This document shows positions 20,142-29,777 of a DNA stretch of 64,000 bases, one piece after another. Each line of letters opens with the position of its first letter. Position 1 is the first letter of the stretch. Source of the stretch: an uncultured Clostridia bacterium (GTDB taxonomy: Bacteria; Bacillota; Clostridia; Lachnospirales; Lachnospiraceae); contig CAOKVX010000008.1 of the NCBI GenBank assembly GCA_948472945.1, positions 1 to 64,000 of the forward strand. The letters are read 5' to 3'. The notes under the pieces were generated by a model. That model had not been told where the DNA came from. It saw only the letters and a list, made by a program, of their open reading frames with translations, and made no database searches. The translations under genes were made by a program, and so were the position numbers.

Positions 20142-21338
20142 TTAAATAAACATATTTAAATTTATTACATCAGCCATAGCTTCGTATCCATCGTACGGAT
20201 GAAGCCCGTCCGAGTGAGTGTACTTCTCAAGAATACACCTTGAATCCTCGGGGTCGGCCAACACGTCCGCAAATTCTATTACTCCGTCAAAGCCTGATTC
20301 CTCCGAGCGCATCCAATCATTAAGCATAATCCTTACAGCCTCGGAACTCTCACTGTAATGACCGCTGTTTCGAAACGGAATTATCGGCGCCGCATATATT
20401 TTGATTCCATTTTCATGGGCAATCTCGACCATTTTCTCATACTCAGGCTTTAGAAGATAAAACTTACTTCTGTCAGGTAATCTTTCAAGGTCATTTACCC
20501 CAAAAAGTATTATGCAGAACCCAACGCCGTCATGAGAAAGAAGGTCTCTCGCAAATCTGTCCCTGCCCGCGTCCGTAGGCCACGAGCCGAGCATCGAATT
20601 ACCTCCTATCCCTTCATTGATTACCGAAACATGCCTTGTCGGCTCATTTGACTGCAGACGCTTTGCAAAATAATCTACCCATCTTGTATAACTGTCGGGC
20701 TTTTTTCCAAGATACAAAGCGTCTGTCCCATATCCGTCCGTAATCGAATCTCCGAAGCAAACTACGGCCTTACTGTCGGCAGGAACCCAGAGAGAGACGT
20801 CAGCCAAAAAAAACCAGCTTGTTGTAGTCTTAGTTTCTGATATAGCAAACACTTCATCCGATACCCTGTTTCCCTGAATTTGATATGTTGTGGCTCTGGC
20901 ACATCGGTGCCCCGTAACATTTATTTCAGGCGCCTCCTTAAAGTACGCAGTAAACGCCAGATTTTCAAGCGCATTTACATCAAATATAACTGAATCCGTT
21001 TCTATGACGCGGCCTCTGGGAATCACAAAGCTTTCACTTCCGCCAACTGTAACGGCTCTGTCTGTCGCAGTATCAATGGCGGACGCATCCGCTTTAATCT
21101 GTTTTGCAACATGAAAGGAAATAATATTTACGTCACTCTGGCCATATTCATTAGAGAGCCTTAGTTTCATCTCGCTTCCCGTAGTGGTAGGTCTTATAAT
21201 CTGACGGACCGTTGTGCCCTCAAGCGGCATCTGAGGCATGGCATCCTCAGTTATGTCACATTTCTCAATTGCCGTCCCCCACGTAGAAACCCACTTAAAT
21301 GACGAAACCAAATCAATATCCATTTCCTTTGTCTCCAT
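20142..21338 (-). CDS. cytoplasmic SGNH/GDSL esterase (acetylxylan esterase-like)
   Basis: A 398-aa SGNH hydrolase with an N-terminal beta-sandwich (about 12-185) and the catalytic domain. Block I is FGDSITDGYG with Ser198; block II is NEGIGGNS; block III is FGVNDL; Asp377 and His380 are in SDGLHP. No signal peptide is present, so it should act in the cytoplasm, presumably on imported acetylated oligosaccharides. It is a close paralogue of the next gene upstream, matching it almost residue for residue from the sandwich to the C-terminus. GGGGGA lies 7 nt before the ATG. The 176 bp to the GH115 gene holds a distant GCGAAACT/AGTTTCGC inverted pair and no gene. Confidence 0.88.
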   Translation of the reverse strand: METKEMDIDLVSSFKWVSTWGTAIEKCDITEDAMPQMPLEGTTVRQIIRPTTTGSEMKLRLSNEYGQSDVNIISFHVAKQIKADASAIDTATDRAVTVGGSESFVIPRGRVIETDSVIFDVNALENLAFTAYFKEAPEINVTGHRCARATTYQIQGNRVSDEVFAISETKTTTSWFFLADVSLWVPADSKAVVCFGDSITDGYGTDALYLGKKPDSYTRWVDYFAKRLQSNEPTRHVSVINEGIGGNSMLGSWPTDAGRDRFARDLLSHDGVGFCIILFGVNDLERLPDRSKFYLLKPEYEKMVEIAHENGIKIYAAPIIPFRNSGHYSESSEAVRIMLNDWMRSEESGFDGVIEFADVLADPEDSRCILEKYTHSDGLHPYDGYEAMADVINLNMFI

Positions 21339-21409
21339 GCCTGTTCCCCCAAATCTTTATTTAGTAATCATACTATAAATGCTGAAAAATACCGCTGTAA
21401 CTGGTAATA

Positions 21410-23050
21410 TTACTTAAACAGGTTCAAATCAATTGCTCCTGCCATTGCCTCATATCCGTCATACGGATGCAGCCCATCTTCATGCGTATATTTCTCAAGT
21501 ATATTCTTAGGATTCTCCGGGTCAGCTATTGCATCGGAAAACTCAATTACACCGTCAAATCCTGACTCCTCAGAACGCATCCAGTCATTGAGCATAGTTC
21601 TTACCTGCTCTGACGCTTCACTATAATAAGAGCTTGTTCCAAACGGAAGAATAGGGGCGGCATATATTTTGATTCCATTCTCATGCGCCAGCTCAACCAT
21701 CTTCTCATACTCAGGCTTAAGCACATCATACTTGCTTGTATCCTGAAGCGAGTTAAGGTCATTTACCCCAAACAGAACTATACAGTAACCAACGCCGTCA
21801 TGTTCGAGAAGGTCTCTCCTAAACCTGTCCTTTCCGGCATCCGTAGGATATGAACCCATCATTGAGTTAGAACCTATTCCTTCATTTATAACTGATATGT
21901 GCTTTGTCGCCTCATTTCCCTGAAGCCTCTTTGCAAAATAGTCTCCCCATCTTGTGTAACTGTCCGGTTTTCTTCCAAGATATGATGCGTCAGTTCCATA
22001 TCCGTCTGTTATCGAATCTCCAAAGCATACTACAGCCTTACTTCCCTCCGGAGACATAACCGAGGCGTCAGCCAGAAAATACCATGCCGTAGTAGTTGTA
22101 GGAGCGGTAAATGTTTCCTCTGAAACATTGTTTCCCGACACCTGATATGTTGTGGCCCTTGCACCTCTGTGTCCCGTCATCTCATTAGCCTTTCCCGGGG
22201 CATCACCGAAGTATGCCGAAATCGCAACATTGTCAAGTGCGTCAACACTGAATTTTATTCCGTCAGTTTGAATAATTTCTCCTGCCGGAATAACAAATTC
22301 TTCCTCGCCATTGACAGTCACAACCGTATCTGTCGATACATCAATAGTTGACTTATCAGCTTGAACCTGCTTAGCCAGATGCATGGAGTGAACTACTACA
22401 TCGCTCTTTCCATACTGGTTGGAAAGTCTGAGCTTAAACTCGTCGCCCGAAGTCGTTACTTTAATAATCTGGCGGACCGTTGTGCCATTCAGCGCCTGAG
22501 GCATTTGATTCTCACTTGCGCTGAAATTTTCCTCCGCAGTTCCCCAAGTTGTAACCCAAGAATACGGAACCGCAGTAGGCTCTGTTGTCGGCTGTGAAAC
22601 AGGAGTAGCCGTAGGAGTGTTCGAAGGCGTCTGTGTCGCCTGCACGGCCGGAGTCGGAGTAGCTGTTACTACAGGCTTTTCTTTAACTATAACCTTGCAT
22701 TTAAGATTTATTTTTTTCTTTCCAAGCTTATAAACAGCCGTAACTGTTGACGACCCCTCCTTTAACGCCTTAACTTTCGCATAAGCTTTTTTTCCGCTCT
22801 TTTTCTTTGCAATCTTGACAATCTTAGGTTTGCTTGTCTTCCATGTCACCTTTGCTTTTTTTGCACTGTTTTTTACAGTAATAGTTTTGCTGTCGCCTAC
22901 TTCTGCTCTAACTGTTGAATTGCTTAACTTTGGCTTTTTAGCAGCGTCGGCATTGTCAGATATATACATAGTTCCGCACAACATTGATGCGGCACAGAAC
23001 AATGCAGCTATCTTCTTTGTAGTCACTGCTATTTTTTTTCCTTGCTTCAT
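21410..23050 (-). CDS. secreted SGNH/GDSL esterase with Ig-like domain
   Basis: A 546-aa secreted form of the downstream esterase. Signal peptide at about 1-37; lysine-rich Ig-like domain at about 40-125 (VTWKTSKPKIVKI, nearly the same as in the GH115 enzyme); Pro/Thr linker at about 127-168; then a beta-sandwich and SGNH domain with the nucleophile Ser in FGDSITDGYG near 346 and Asp525/His528 in EDGLHP. It probably deacetylates polysaccharide outside the cell. The ATG at 23050 is used (AAAGGA 11 nt upstream, signal peptide begins here) rather than the frame start at 23086. Its promoter abuts a tandem 21-bp repeat, likely the AraC operator. Confidence 0.88.
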   Translation of the reverse strand: MKQGKKIAVTTKKIAALFCAASMLCGTMYISDNADAAKKPKLSNSTVRAEVGDSKTITVKNSAKKAKVTWKTSKPKIVKIAKKKSGKKAYAKVKALKEGSSTVTAVYKLGKKKINLKCKVIVKEKPVVTATPTPAVQATQTPSNTPTATPVSQPTTEPTAVPYSWVTTWGTAEENFSASENQMPQALNGTTVRQIIKVTTSGDEFKLRLSNQYGKSDVVVHSMHLAKQVQADKSTIDVSTDTVVTVNGEEEFVIPAGEIIQTDGIKFSVDALDNVAISAYFGDAPGKANEMTGHRGARATTYQVSGNNVSEETFTAPTTTTAWYFLADASVMSPEGSKAVVCFGDSITDGYGTDASYLGRKPDSYTRWGDYFAKRLQGNEATKHISVINEGIGSNSMMGSYPTDAGKDRFRRDLLEHDGVGYCIVLFGVNDLNSLQDTSKYDVLKPEYEKMVELAHENGIKIYAAPILPFGTSSYYSEASEQVRTMLNDWMRSEESGFDGVIEFSDAIADPENPKNILEKYTHEDGLHPYDGYEAMAGAIDLNLFK

Positions 23051-23109
23051 AAATATAATATTCCTTTCTTCAATGTAATACACCACAGTGTTGTATGCTG
23101 CTTGTTTTC

Positions 23110-23138
23110 ATTTTAACATATATAGAATTTTACATCAA
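23110..23138 (-). promoter_or_regulatory. promoter of the esterase/GH115 genes
   Basis: TTGATG (23133-23138), a 17-nt spacer and TAAAAT (23110-23115) with TGT before the -10, on the minus strand. The -35 begins 10 bp from the tandem repeat at 23149-23190, a usual activator position for AraC proteins. Confidence 0.65.
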
Positions 23139-23148
23139 TCTTCCGCAA

Positions 23149-23190
23149 TTAAATGCAACCTTTTGTTGATTAAATGCAACCTTTTGTTGA
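23149..23190. promoter_or_regulatory. tandem 21-bp direct repeat, probable AraC operator
   Basis: Two exact, contiguous 21-bp copies (23149-23169 and 23170-23190) begin TTAAATGCAACC and end TTTTGTTGA. Each contains the inverted core CAAC-CTTTT-GTTG. A 21-bp period is two helical turns, the spacing expected for the two half-sites of an AraC dimer. They sit between the divergent promoters of the esterase and araC genes and overlap the araC -35. Confidence 0.75.
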
Positions 23191-23215
23191 TAATTTATTA
23201 AGGTTTTAGTATACT
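23187..23215 (+). promoter_or_regulatory. araC-type gene promoter
   Basis: TTGATA (23187-23192), a 17-nt spacer and TATACT (23210-23215). The -35 overlaps the end of the second 21-bp repeat, so binding there could repress the regulator's own gene. Confidence 0.65.
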
Positions 23216-23277
23216 AAATTTACGATTTGTAAACAATGATAACTATATTTTACGTTACTATACGGAGATGAACGGAC

Positions 23278-24156
23278 ATGCGTTACCTTTATTCAGAATC
23301 AGATATTCCAATAGCGACAGATTATTATTACGAAGCAAGGTATATTAGTAATGATGATTTTCCCTGTGTTTATTCGCATGTGCATAATTTTTACGAAATA
23401 TATATGTACCGCAGCGGCTCGTGCCGCCTTTCAGTCGAGGACTGCATGTATGACGTCTACAAGGGAGACGTTTTCATAATACCTCCATACACGATACACC
23501 AGCTATATCAGAAAGAACCAAACACCCTGCCGTATGTAAGAATGTACATGTATATAACCGAAGCCTGCCTCAAAAGCTTTCAGTTTAATGAGCACAGCCT
23601 GCTTCACTCACTTGAGCTTGCAAAAGATAATAAAAGATATCATTTTACCATAAATGACGAAAATGAATACAATAACATAATACAGTGCATGGAAAACATA
23701 TATTTTAACGGAAAAAAGGAATTTTACGGAAAAGAGCTTTTAAACAGGTCTAATATACTGCAGATTATGTCTCTTCTGTCAAAAAATATTGTTAATGAGC
23801 TGAAACCCCAGGGTATTATACACTCAAATCCGTTAATAGAAAAAATAATTTCATACATCAACAGCAGTTATACCGACGATATCTCTCTGGATTCCCTGAC
23901 AGATATGTTTTTTACAAACAAGTCAACGCTCTCGAAAGAGTTTAAGGACTATACATCCCACACAATTCACAATTATCTTGTCATGAAGCGCATAAGCGTG
24001 GCAAAGCAGGAGATGGCCGAGGGTACTCCGCCTTCACAGGTATATCTCCTGACAGGTTTCAAAGATTACTCGACTTTCTACAGAACATTTCAGCGTACAG
24101 AGGGAATGTCACCAAAGGATTATTTTATAAGGGTTACGAATACCGGCGAAGAGTGA
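23278..24156 (+). CDS. AraC-family transcriptional regulator
   Basis: A 292-aa regulator with an N-terminal cupin sensor domain (about 20-120: HVHNFYEIYMY, GDVFIIPPYTIHQ) and a C-terminal double helix-turn-helix DNA-binding domain (about 190-288: LDSLTDMFFTNKSTLSKEFK and VYLLTGFKDYSTFYRTFQ). Such proteins usually bind a sugar and activate a neighbouring catabolic operon. The divergent xylan-esterase/GH115 genes and the shared tandem operator make it their likely activator. The ligand is not evident; a xylan fragment is an inference. Confidence 0.92.
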   Translation: MRYLYSESDIPIATDYYYEARYISNDDFPCVYSHVHNFYEIYMYRSGSCRLSVEDCMYDVYKGDVFIIPPYTIHQLYQKEPNTLPYVRMYMYITEACLKSFQFNEHSLLHSLELAKDNKRYHFTINDENEYNNIIQCMENIYFNGKKEFYGKELLNRSNILQIMSLLSKNIVNELKPQGIIHSNPLIEKIISYINSSYTDDISLDSLTDMFFTNKSTLSKEFKDYTSHTIHNYLVMKRISVAKQEMAEGTPPSQVYLLTGFKDYSTFYRTFQRTEGMSPKDYFIRVTNTGEE

Positions 24157-24188
24157 TTGTAAAACATAATTCCAGAAATTCTTTGTAC

Positions 24189-24250
24189 AGGGATGTTCGC
24201 AGCTTTCACTTCCTAAAATAAAAGCTGCGAACATCCCTTTTCTTTTTTAT
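24189..24250 (+). terminator. terminator of the araC-type gene
   Basis: A perfect 18-bp stem (24189-24206 with 24221-24238) beginning AGGGATGTTCGCAGC is followed by TTTCTTTTTT on the plus strand. Confidence 0.88.
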
Positions 24251-24291
24251 TAATATAAAACAAAACTAAAAATAAGAATTACAACAGTCTA

Positions 24292-27200
24292 TCAGACCTT
24301 CTCAACAGCTATCGTGCTTTCCTCGCCGTTTATCGTCCATGACTTTTCTACGCCTTTTATCTCACCTGTTATAACATTTTCAGCGAGGACCTCTTTTTTG
24401 ATTAGCTCCTCGTTTCTTAAGATAATATCTTTTATCCTGTCATTGCCGTCCTGATATACGTTAATATGATCCATAACCTCAAATCCGGCATCCTTGCGCA
24501 TATTCTGTATCTTGCTTATTATCTCACGCACAAATCCTTCCTCCACAAGTTCGTCGGTAAGGTTTGTATCAAGCACAACAGTCATTCCGTTATTAGAATC
24601 TGATACGTAGCCTTCGGTCTGAAGCGCCTCAATCAAAAGGTCCTCTCTGTCAATAACCTCATTGACCCCGTCCAAAGTAATAGTTATGGAGCCGCTTTTA
24701 TTTAGCTCGCTCATAGCCTTACCCGCATCAAGTCCCGCAAGCGTCTCTTTAAGGGCGTTAATCTGCTTTCCAAAACGCTTTCCAAGCGTCTTAAGCTGAG
24801 GCTTGAACAGATAATCGGTATATTCGCTGACATCATCCGCAAACTCAGCCAATTTAACATTAAGTTCATCAGCTATTATGTCGGTATAAAATGAAGTAAG
24901 CTTTTTATCTGCCTTAATATACATCTTTGACAGAGGCTGACGGTTCTTAACATTGGCTGCGTTACGACACGCACGTCCAAGAACTACTGCGTTAAGGACC
25001 ACTCCCATCTCCGCCTCAAGCTCGGTATCAATCATATCCTCACAAACATCAGGAAAACTGCAGAGATGTATACTCTCCGGCTGGCTCTTATCAATCGTGC
25101 ATACAAGATTCCTGTATATATCTTCTGTCATAAACGGAATCATAGGGGCGGCCGCCTTGCTTATCGTCACAAGCGCGGTATAGAGGGTCATGTATGCATT
25201 AATCTTATCCTGCTCCATTCCCTTAGCCCAAAATCTTTCCCTGCACCGTCTCACATACCAGTTGCTGAGTTCGTCCACAAACTCCTGCAGAGCCCTTGCA
25301 GTCTCAGGTATACGGTAGTTTTCAAGATTTTCATCAACTGATTTTACTGTCGTATTAAGCCTTGACAAAAGCCATTTATCCATAACGGTAAGCTTGTCGT
25401 ATTCAAGGCTGTATGCTGTCGCGTCAAACTTATCAATATTTGCGTACAGCACAAAAAATGCATACGTATTCCATAGTGTTCCCATGAATTTTCTCTGTCC
25501 CTCGACAACAGCCTTGTCGTGAAACTTATTAGGCAGCCACGGCGCGCTGTTAATGTAGAAATACCACCTGATGGCATCCGCACCGTACTTCTCAAGCGCA
25601 TCAAACGGGTCCACTGCATTCCCCTTTGATTTGGACATCTTCTGTCCGTCCTTGTCGAGTACAAGACCGAGCACTATAACATTCTTATACGGAGCCTCGT
25701 CAAATATAAGAGTTGATATTGCAAGGAGCGAATAGAACCATCCCCTAGTCTGGTCGACAGCCTCGCTTATAAAATCAGCCGGGAAATTTTCCTCAAATAT
25801 CTCTTTATTTTCAAATGGATAATGCCACTGTGCAAAAGGCATTGAGCCCGAATCAAACCAGCAGTCTATTACCTCAGGGACACGCCGCATCTCACCGCCG
25901 CAGTCAGGGCATTTTATCGTAACCGAGTCAATAAAAGGACGATGAAGCTCAATTTCATCAGGACAATTGTCCGACATTGACTTGAGCTCCTCAATGCTTC
26001 CAATTGCATGCCTGCATCCGCAGGAACACTCCCATATATTGAGCGGAGTTCCCCAGTAACGGTTACGGCTTACAGCCCAGTCCTGAAGATTTTCAAGCCA
26101 GTCCCCAAAACGTCCCTTACCGATATTTTCCGGTATCCAGTTTATTTTATTGTTGTTGGCAATCATTCTGTCCCTTACTTCAGTCATCTTGATAAACCAA
26201 GATTCCCTCGCATAGTAAATGAGCGGAGTATCACACCTCCAGCAGAACGGATAGCTGTGCTCAAACTTAAGAACTTTGAACAAAAGACCTTTTGCTCCGA
26301 GCATCCTAATAATTCCCTCGTCGGCTTTTTTACAAAATACTCCGGCAAAATCAGTAACCTCCGGCTTAAACTCTCCCTTTTCATCGACAAGCTGTACAAA
26401 CGGAAGGTCGTAATTACGTCCGACATTAGCGTCGTCCTCACCGAATGCAGGCGCAATATGAACTACACCTGTACCGTCTGTCAGCGTTACATAGCTGTCG
26501 CATGTCACATAATAGCATTTTTTATCCGGATTTACATAATCAAATAAAGGCTCGTACTCCTTGTACTCAAGGTCTTTTCCTTCGTATGTATCGACGACTT
26601 CATATACTCCCTCTATCACCGACAGGAGGGCCTCGGCGAGATAATAATACTCTGTTCTGACAGCAGTATCTTCCTCACCCTCCTTTATAACATCATCCTG
26701 TTCATTGAGGGAAACTTTAATTTTCACATACTTTTCTATAGGATTCACGCACAGCGCCACATTGGACGGCAGCGTCCAAGGAGTTGTCGTCCACGCGAGA
26801 ATGTACTCATCCTCTGAATCCTTAATCTTAAACTTAGCTATTACCGATTTCTCTTTTACATCCTTATACCCCTGAGCCACCTCATGGCTTGAGAGCGGAG
26901 TTCCGCAGCGCGGGCAGTAAGGAACTATTTTATATCCTTTATACAGAAGCTTTTTATCCCAAATCTGCTTGAGGGCCCACCATTCAGACTCAATAAACGA
27001 GTTGTGGTAAGTAACATATGGATTATCCATGTCAGCCCAAAATCCTACAGTACCTGAGAAATCTTCCCACATACCCTTGTATTTCCACACACTTTCCTTA
27101 CACTCTTTTATAAAAGGCTCAAGTCCATATTCCTCTATCTGTTCTTTTCCGTCAAGCCCAAGCTTTTTCTCAACCTCAAGCTCAACCGGAAGACCGTGCG

Positions 27201-27459
27201 TATCCCATCCCGCTTTTCTGATAACTTTATATCCTTTCATCGTGCGGTAACGGGGAATCATATCCTTAATTACACGCGTAAGCACGTGGCCGATGTGAGG
27301 CTTTCCGTTTGCGGTAGGCGGTCCGTCGTAAAAAGTATACGGCTCGCCGTCCTCCCTTATTTTTATACTCTTTCTGAATATATCATTATTATTCCAATAT
27401 TCCAGTACCTGTTTTTCTCTGTCAACAAATTTTAAATCCGTCGATACTTTATTATACAT
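24292..27459 (-). CDS. ileS: isoleucyl-tRNA synthetase, type 2
   Basis: This enzyme charges tRNA-Ile. The class I signatures are both present: HIGH at residues 55-58 (NGKPHIGHVL) and KMSKS near residue 600. At 1055 aa it is longer than the usual bacterial IleRS (about 930) and, with the sequence around KAGWDTHGLPVELEVEK, fits the eukaryote-like type 2 group, which tends to tolerate mupirocin. It has its own promoter (27490-27518) and a short leader. No T-box leader is visible, which is notable because Firmicute ileS genes are often T-box controlled. Confidence 0.96.
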   Translation of the reverse strand: MYNKVSTDLKFVDREKQVLEYWNNNDIFRKSIKIREDGEPYTFYDGPPTANGKPHIGHVLTRVIKDMIPRYRTMKGYKVIRKAGWDTHGLPVELEVEKKLGLDGKEQIEEYGLEPFIKECKESVWKYKGMWEDFSGTVGFWADMDNPYVTYHNSFIESEWWALKQIWDKKLLYKGYKIVPYCPRCGTPLSSHEVAQGYKDVKEKSVIAKFKIKDSEDEYILAWTTTPWTLPSNVALCVNPIEKYVKIKVSLNEQDDVIKEGEEDTAVRTEYYYLAEALLSVIEGVYEVVDTYEGKDLEYKEYEPLFDYVNPDKKCYYVTCDSYVTLTDGTGVVHIAPAFGEDDANVGRNYDLPFVQLVDEKGEFKPEVTDFAGVFCKKADEGIIRMLGAKGLLFKVLKFEHSYPFCWRCDTPLIYYARESWFIKMTEVRDRMIANNNKINWIPENIGKGRFGDWLENLQDWAVSRNRYWGTPLNIWECSCGCRHAIGSIEELKSMSDNCPDEIELHRPFIDSVTIKCPDCGGEMRRVPEVIDCWFDSGSMPFAQWHYPFENKEIFEENFPADFISEAVDQTRGWFYSLLAISTLIFDEAPYKNVIVLGLVLDKDGQKMSKSKGNAVDPFDALEKYGADAIRWYFYINSAPWLPNKFHDKAVVEGQRKFMGTLWNTYAFFVLYANIDKFDATAYSLEYDKLTVMDKWLLSRLNTTVKSVDENLENYRIPETARALQEFVDELSNWYVRRCRERFWAKGMEQDKINAYMTLYTALVTISKAAAPMIPFMTEDIYRNLVCTIDKSQPESIHLCSFPDVCEDMIDTELEAEMGVVLNAVVLGRACRNAANVKNRQPLSKMYIKADKKLTSFYTDIIADELNVKLAEFADDVSEYTDYLFKPQLKTLGKRFGKQINALKETLAGLDAGKAMSELNKSGSITITLDGVNEVIDREDLLIEALQTEGYVSDSNNGMTVVLDTNLTDELVEEGFVREIISKIQNMRKDAGFEVMDHINVYQDGNDRIKDIILRNEELIKKEVLAENVITGEIKGVEKSWTINGEESTIAVEKV

Positions 27460-27489
27460 ACAATCAAACCTCCGTCCAATTTAAATTTC

Positions 27490-27518
27490 ATAATAGTATA
27501 TATTTAAACACTTGTCAA
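27490..27518 (-). promoter_or_regulatory. ileS promoter
   Basis: TTGACA (27513-27518), a 17-nt spacer and TATTAT (27490-27495) on the minus strand, about 30 bp upstream of the ileS start. It diverges from the pncB promoter. Confidence 0.72.
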
Positions 27519-27529
27519 CTTAAAAACTA

Positions 27530-27558
27530 TTGACATTTCCTTATAAATTAGGTACATT
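27530..27558 (+). promoter_or_regulatory. pncB promoter
   Basis: TTGACA (27530-27535), a 17-nt spacer and TACATT (27553-27558). Its predicted start near 27565 argues that pncB translation begins downstream of the frame's first ATG at 27561. Confidence 0.6.
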
Positions 27559-27596
27559 ATATGCTATCTATTAATTTGCCGGAGGATATGGTGAAT

Positions 27597-29051
27597 ATGG
27601 TAATGAATAACTTAACGCTTCTCACAGATTTTTACGAGCTTACTATGATGCAGGGCTATTTTCAAAATGACACTAACCCTACCGTAGTTTTTGATATGTT
27701 TTACAGAGTTAACCCGAACGACGGCGGATACGCAATCTGCTGTGGTCTGGAGCAGGTTATCGACTATATAAAGGCACTTAGATTCACTTATGAAGATATA
27801 GAATATTTACGCGGACTGTCAATATTTAGTGAAGAATTTCTTGATTATCTGGCTGGCTTTCACTTTACGGGCGATATATATGCGGTTCCAGAGGGAAGTA
27901 TAATATTCCCTATGGAGCCCATTGTAAAGGTAGTGGCCCCTATAATGGAGGCGCAGCTTATAGAAACAGCTATTTTGTGCATAATCAATCACCAGAGCCT
28001 GATTGCCACAAAGTCGGCGCGCGTATGTTACGCCGCGCAGGGCGAGCCGGTAATGGAGTTTGGGCTTAGGCGCGCACAGGGCCCCGACGCCGCAACTCTT
28101 GGCGCAAGAGCCGCCGTAATTGGAGGCTGCATTGGTACCAGCAATGTTCTCTGCGCAAAAAATTATTCACTCCCGGCTCTCGGAACGCATGCACACAGCT
28201 GGATTATGAGTTTTCCAGACGAGCTTACAGCCTTTAGGAAATACGCCGAATTATACAGCGATAACATAACGCTGCTTGTAGACACATATGACACTCTCCG
28301 TTCAGGAGTGCCAAATGCGATAAAAACATTTACCGAACTAAAAAACTCAGGACGAATGCCTGCAAAATACGGAATAAGACTCGACAGCGGTGATTTGTCA
28401 TATCTGTCAAAAAAAGCCCGCCGTATGCTCGACGAGGCAGGTTTTAAGGATGCTTTAATATGCGCCTCAAGCGACCTTGACGAATATCTTATAGAATCAC
28501 TCAAGGCACAGGGCTCGAAGATTAACTCTTGGGGGGTAGGAACTAACCTAATCACCTCAAAAGACCATCCTGCTTTCGGCGGAGTGTACAAACTAGCCGC
28601 CATCAGGGAAGGGGATGTTTTTCAGCCTAAGATTAAAATTTCTGAGAACCAGTGGAAAATAACAAATCCCGGCAACAAAACAATATTTAGAGTTTACGAT
28701 AAAGTAACAGGCAAGATACATGCGGACCTTATATGTCTAGCCGAAGAAAAATTTGATGAAAATGAACCTCTTCTGCTGTTTGACCCGGTCAATACATGGA
28801 AGAAGACAAAGCTTGACGGCGGAACATATACATTACGTGAAATGCTCGTGCCTATATTCCAAAACGGAACATGCGTATACAACTCCCCAAATGTTATGGA
28901 TATACGAAGCTACTGTCTCAGGGAACAGGATACGCTCTGGGAAGAGACAAGACGTTTTGTCAATCCACATAACGTATATGTTGACCTTTCAAAAAAATTA
29001 TGGGATATAAAACAGGAACTGCTTGACGCCTTTGACATAACATCCCGTTAA
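27597..29051 (+). CDS. pncB: nicotinate phosphoribosyltransferase
   Basis: This enzyme converts nicotinate and PRPP to nicotinate mononucleotide in NAD salvage. Family features seen are the N-terminal LLTDFYELTMMQGYF, the FGLRRAQGPDAA block (about 155-166) and the KYGIRLDSGDL active-site block (about 245). The start is uncertain: GGAGG at 27581-27585 could serve GTG 27591 (5 nt) or ATG 27597 (11 nt). The first in-frame ATG at 27561 lies at or before the predicted transcription start. Confidence 0.95.
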   Translation: MVMNNLTLLTDFYELTMMQGYFQNDTNPTVVFDMFYRVNPNDGGYAICCGLEQVIDYIKALRFTYEDIEYLRGLSIFSEEFLDYLAGFHFTGDIYAVPEGSIIFPMEPIVKVVAPIMEAQLIETAILCIINHQSLIATKSARVCYAAQGEPVMEFGLRRAQGPDAATLGARAAVIGGCIGTSNVLCAKNYSLPALGTHAHSWIMSFPDELTAFRKYAELYSDNITLLVDTYDTLRSGVPNAIKTFTELKNSGRMPAKYGIRLDSGDLSYLSKKARRMLDEAGFKDALICASSDLDEYLIESLKAQGSKINSWGVGTNLITSKDHPAFGGVYKLAAIREGDVFQPKIKISENQWKITNPGNKTIFRVYDKVTGKIHADLICLAEEKFDENEPLLLFDPVNTWKKTKLDGGTYTLREMLVPIFQNGTCVYNSPNVMDIRSYCLREQDTLWEETRRFVNPHNVYVDLSKKLWDIKQELLDAFDITSR

Positions 29052-29082
29052 TCCGGACAAAACAAACGAAAGCGATTTAGAG

Positions 29083-29736
29083 ATGAAAAAATATTCTGTT
29101 AGAAACTTATTAACAAAATACTGGCATATTGTATTTGCACTTTATATTCCTTTTTATGTATACATTTTTTTTACACTCGAAAATACCGACTACGAAAAGA
29201 CTACTATTATACATATGCCCTTGGACGATATAATACCTTTCTGCAGGTTTTTTATTATACCTTACCTTGTATGGTTTATATATATGGCTTCTTCAATAAT
29301 ATTCTTTTTCTTTTACAGCAGAAAGGAATTTATAAGATATGCCGCTTTTCTTATCATCGGCATGACTATATGCCTTGCGATGTACGCAATTTTCCCGTCC
29401 GAGCTAGAACTTAGACCTGTTGATTTAGACACTTCAGATATTTTTGGTTATCTCGTTAGCGTAATATACAAAACCGATACGCCTACCAATGTATGCCCAA
29501 GTATACATTGCCTTAATTCATTTGCAACCCACATTGCAATAACAAAATGCGGGTTCTTTAAAAAGAGACCCGCATTTATTTGGCTTTCATTTATACTTAT
29601 GATTGCAATTTGCCTTTCAACAATGTTTCTAAAACAACATTCCGTATATGACGTCATTGGCGCCGCTCTGCTGGCTATATTGTTGTATATAGTAGTTTAC
29701 AGGCTTTTTCCTTTAACAAAGGAAAGAAAAAGATAA
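29083..29736 (+). CDS. PAP2-superfamily membrane phosphatase
   Basis: A 217-aa protein with about five to six transmembrane helices and the PAP2 acid-phosphatase motifs. PSIH is at 139-142 (in TNVCPSIHCLNS), and a C-terminal motif with His186 and Asp190 (KQHSVYDV) forms the catalytic pocket. The family dephosphorylates lipid phosphates such as phosphatidate or undecaprenyl pyrophosphate, or transfers phospho-head groups; the substrate here is unknown. It starts 31 bp after pncB on the same strand and is probably co-transcribed. It converges on the GT2 gene. Confidence 0.85.
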   Translation: MKKYSVRNLLTKYWHIVFALYIPFYVYIFFTLENTDYEKTTIIHMPLDDIIPFCRFFIIPYLVWFIYMASSIIFFFFYSRKEFIRYAAFLIIGMTICLAMYAIFPSELELRPVDLDTSDIFGYLVSVIYKTDTPTNVCPSIHCLNSFATHIAITKCGFFKKRPAFIWLSFILMIAICLSTMFLKQHSVYDVIGAALLAILLYIVVYRLFPLTKERKR

Positions 29737-29777
29737 TTATTATAACTTACTATTTGATGAAATTTTTAACGCTAAGT

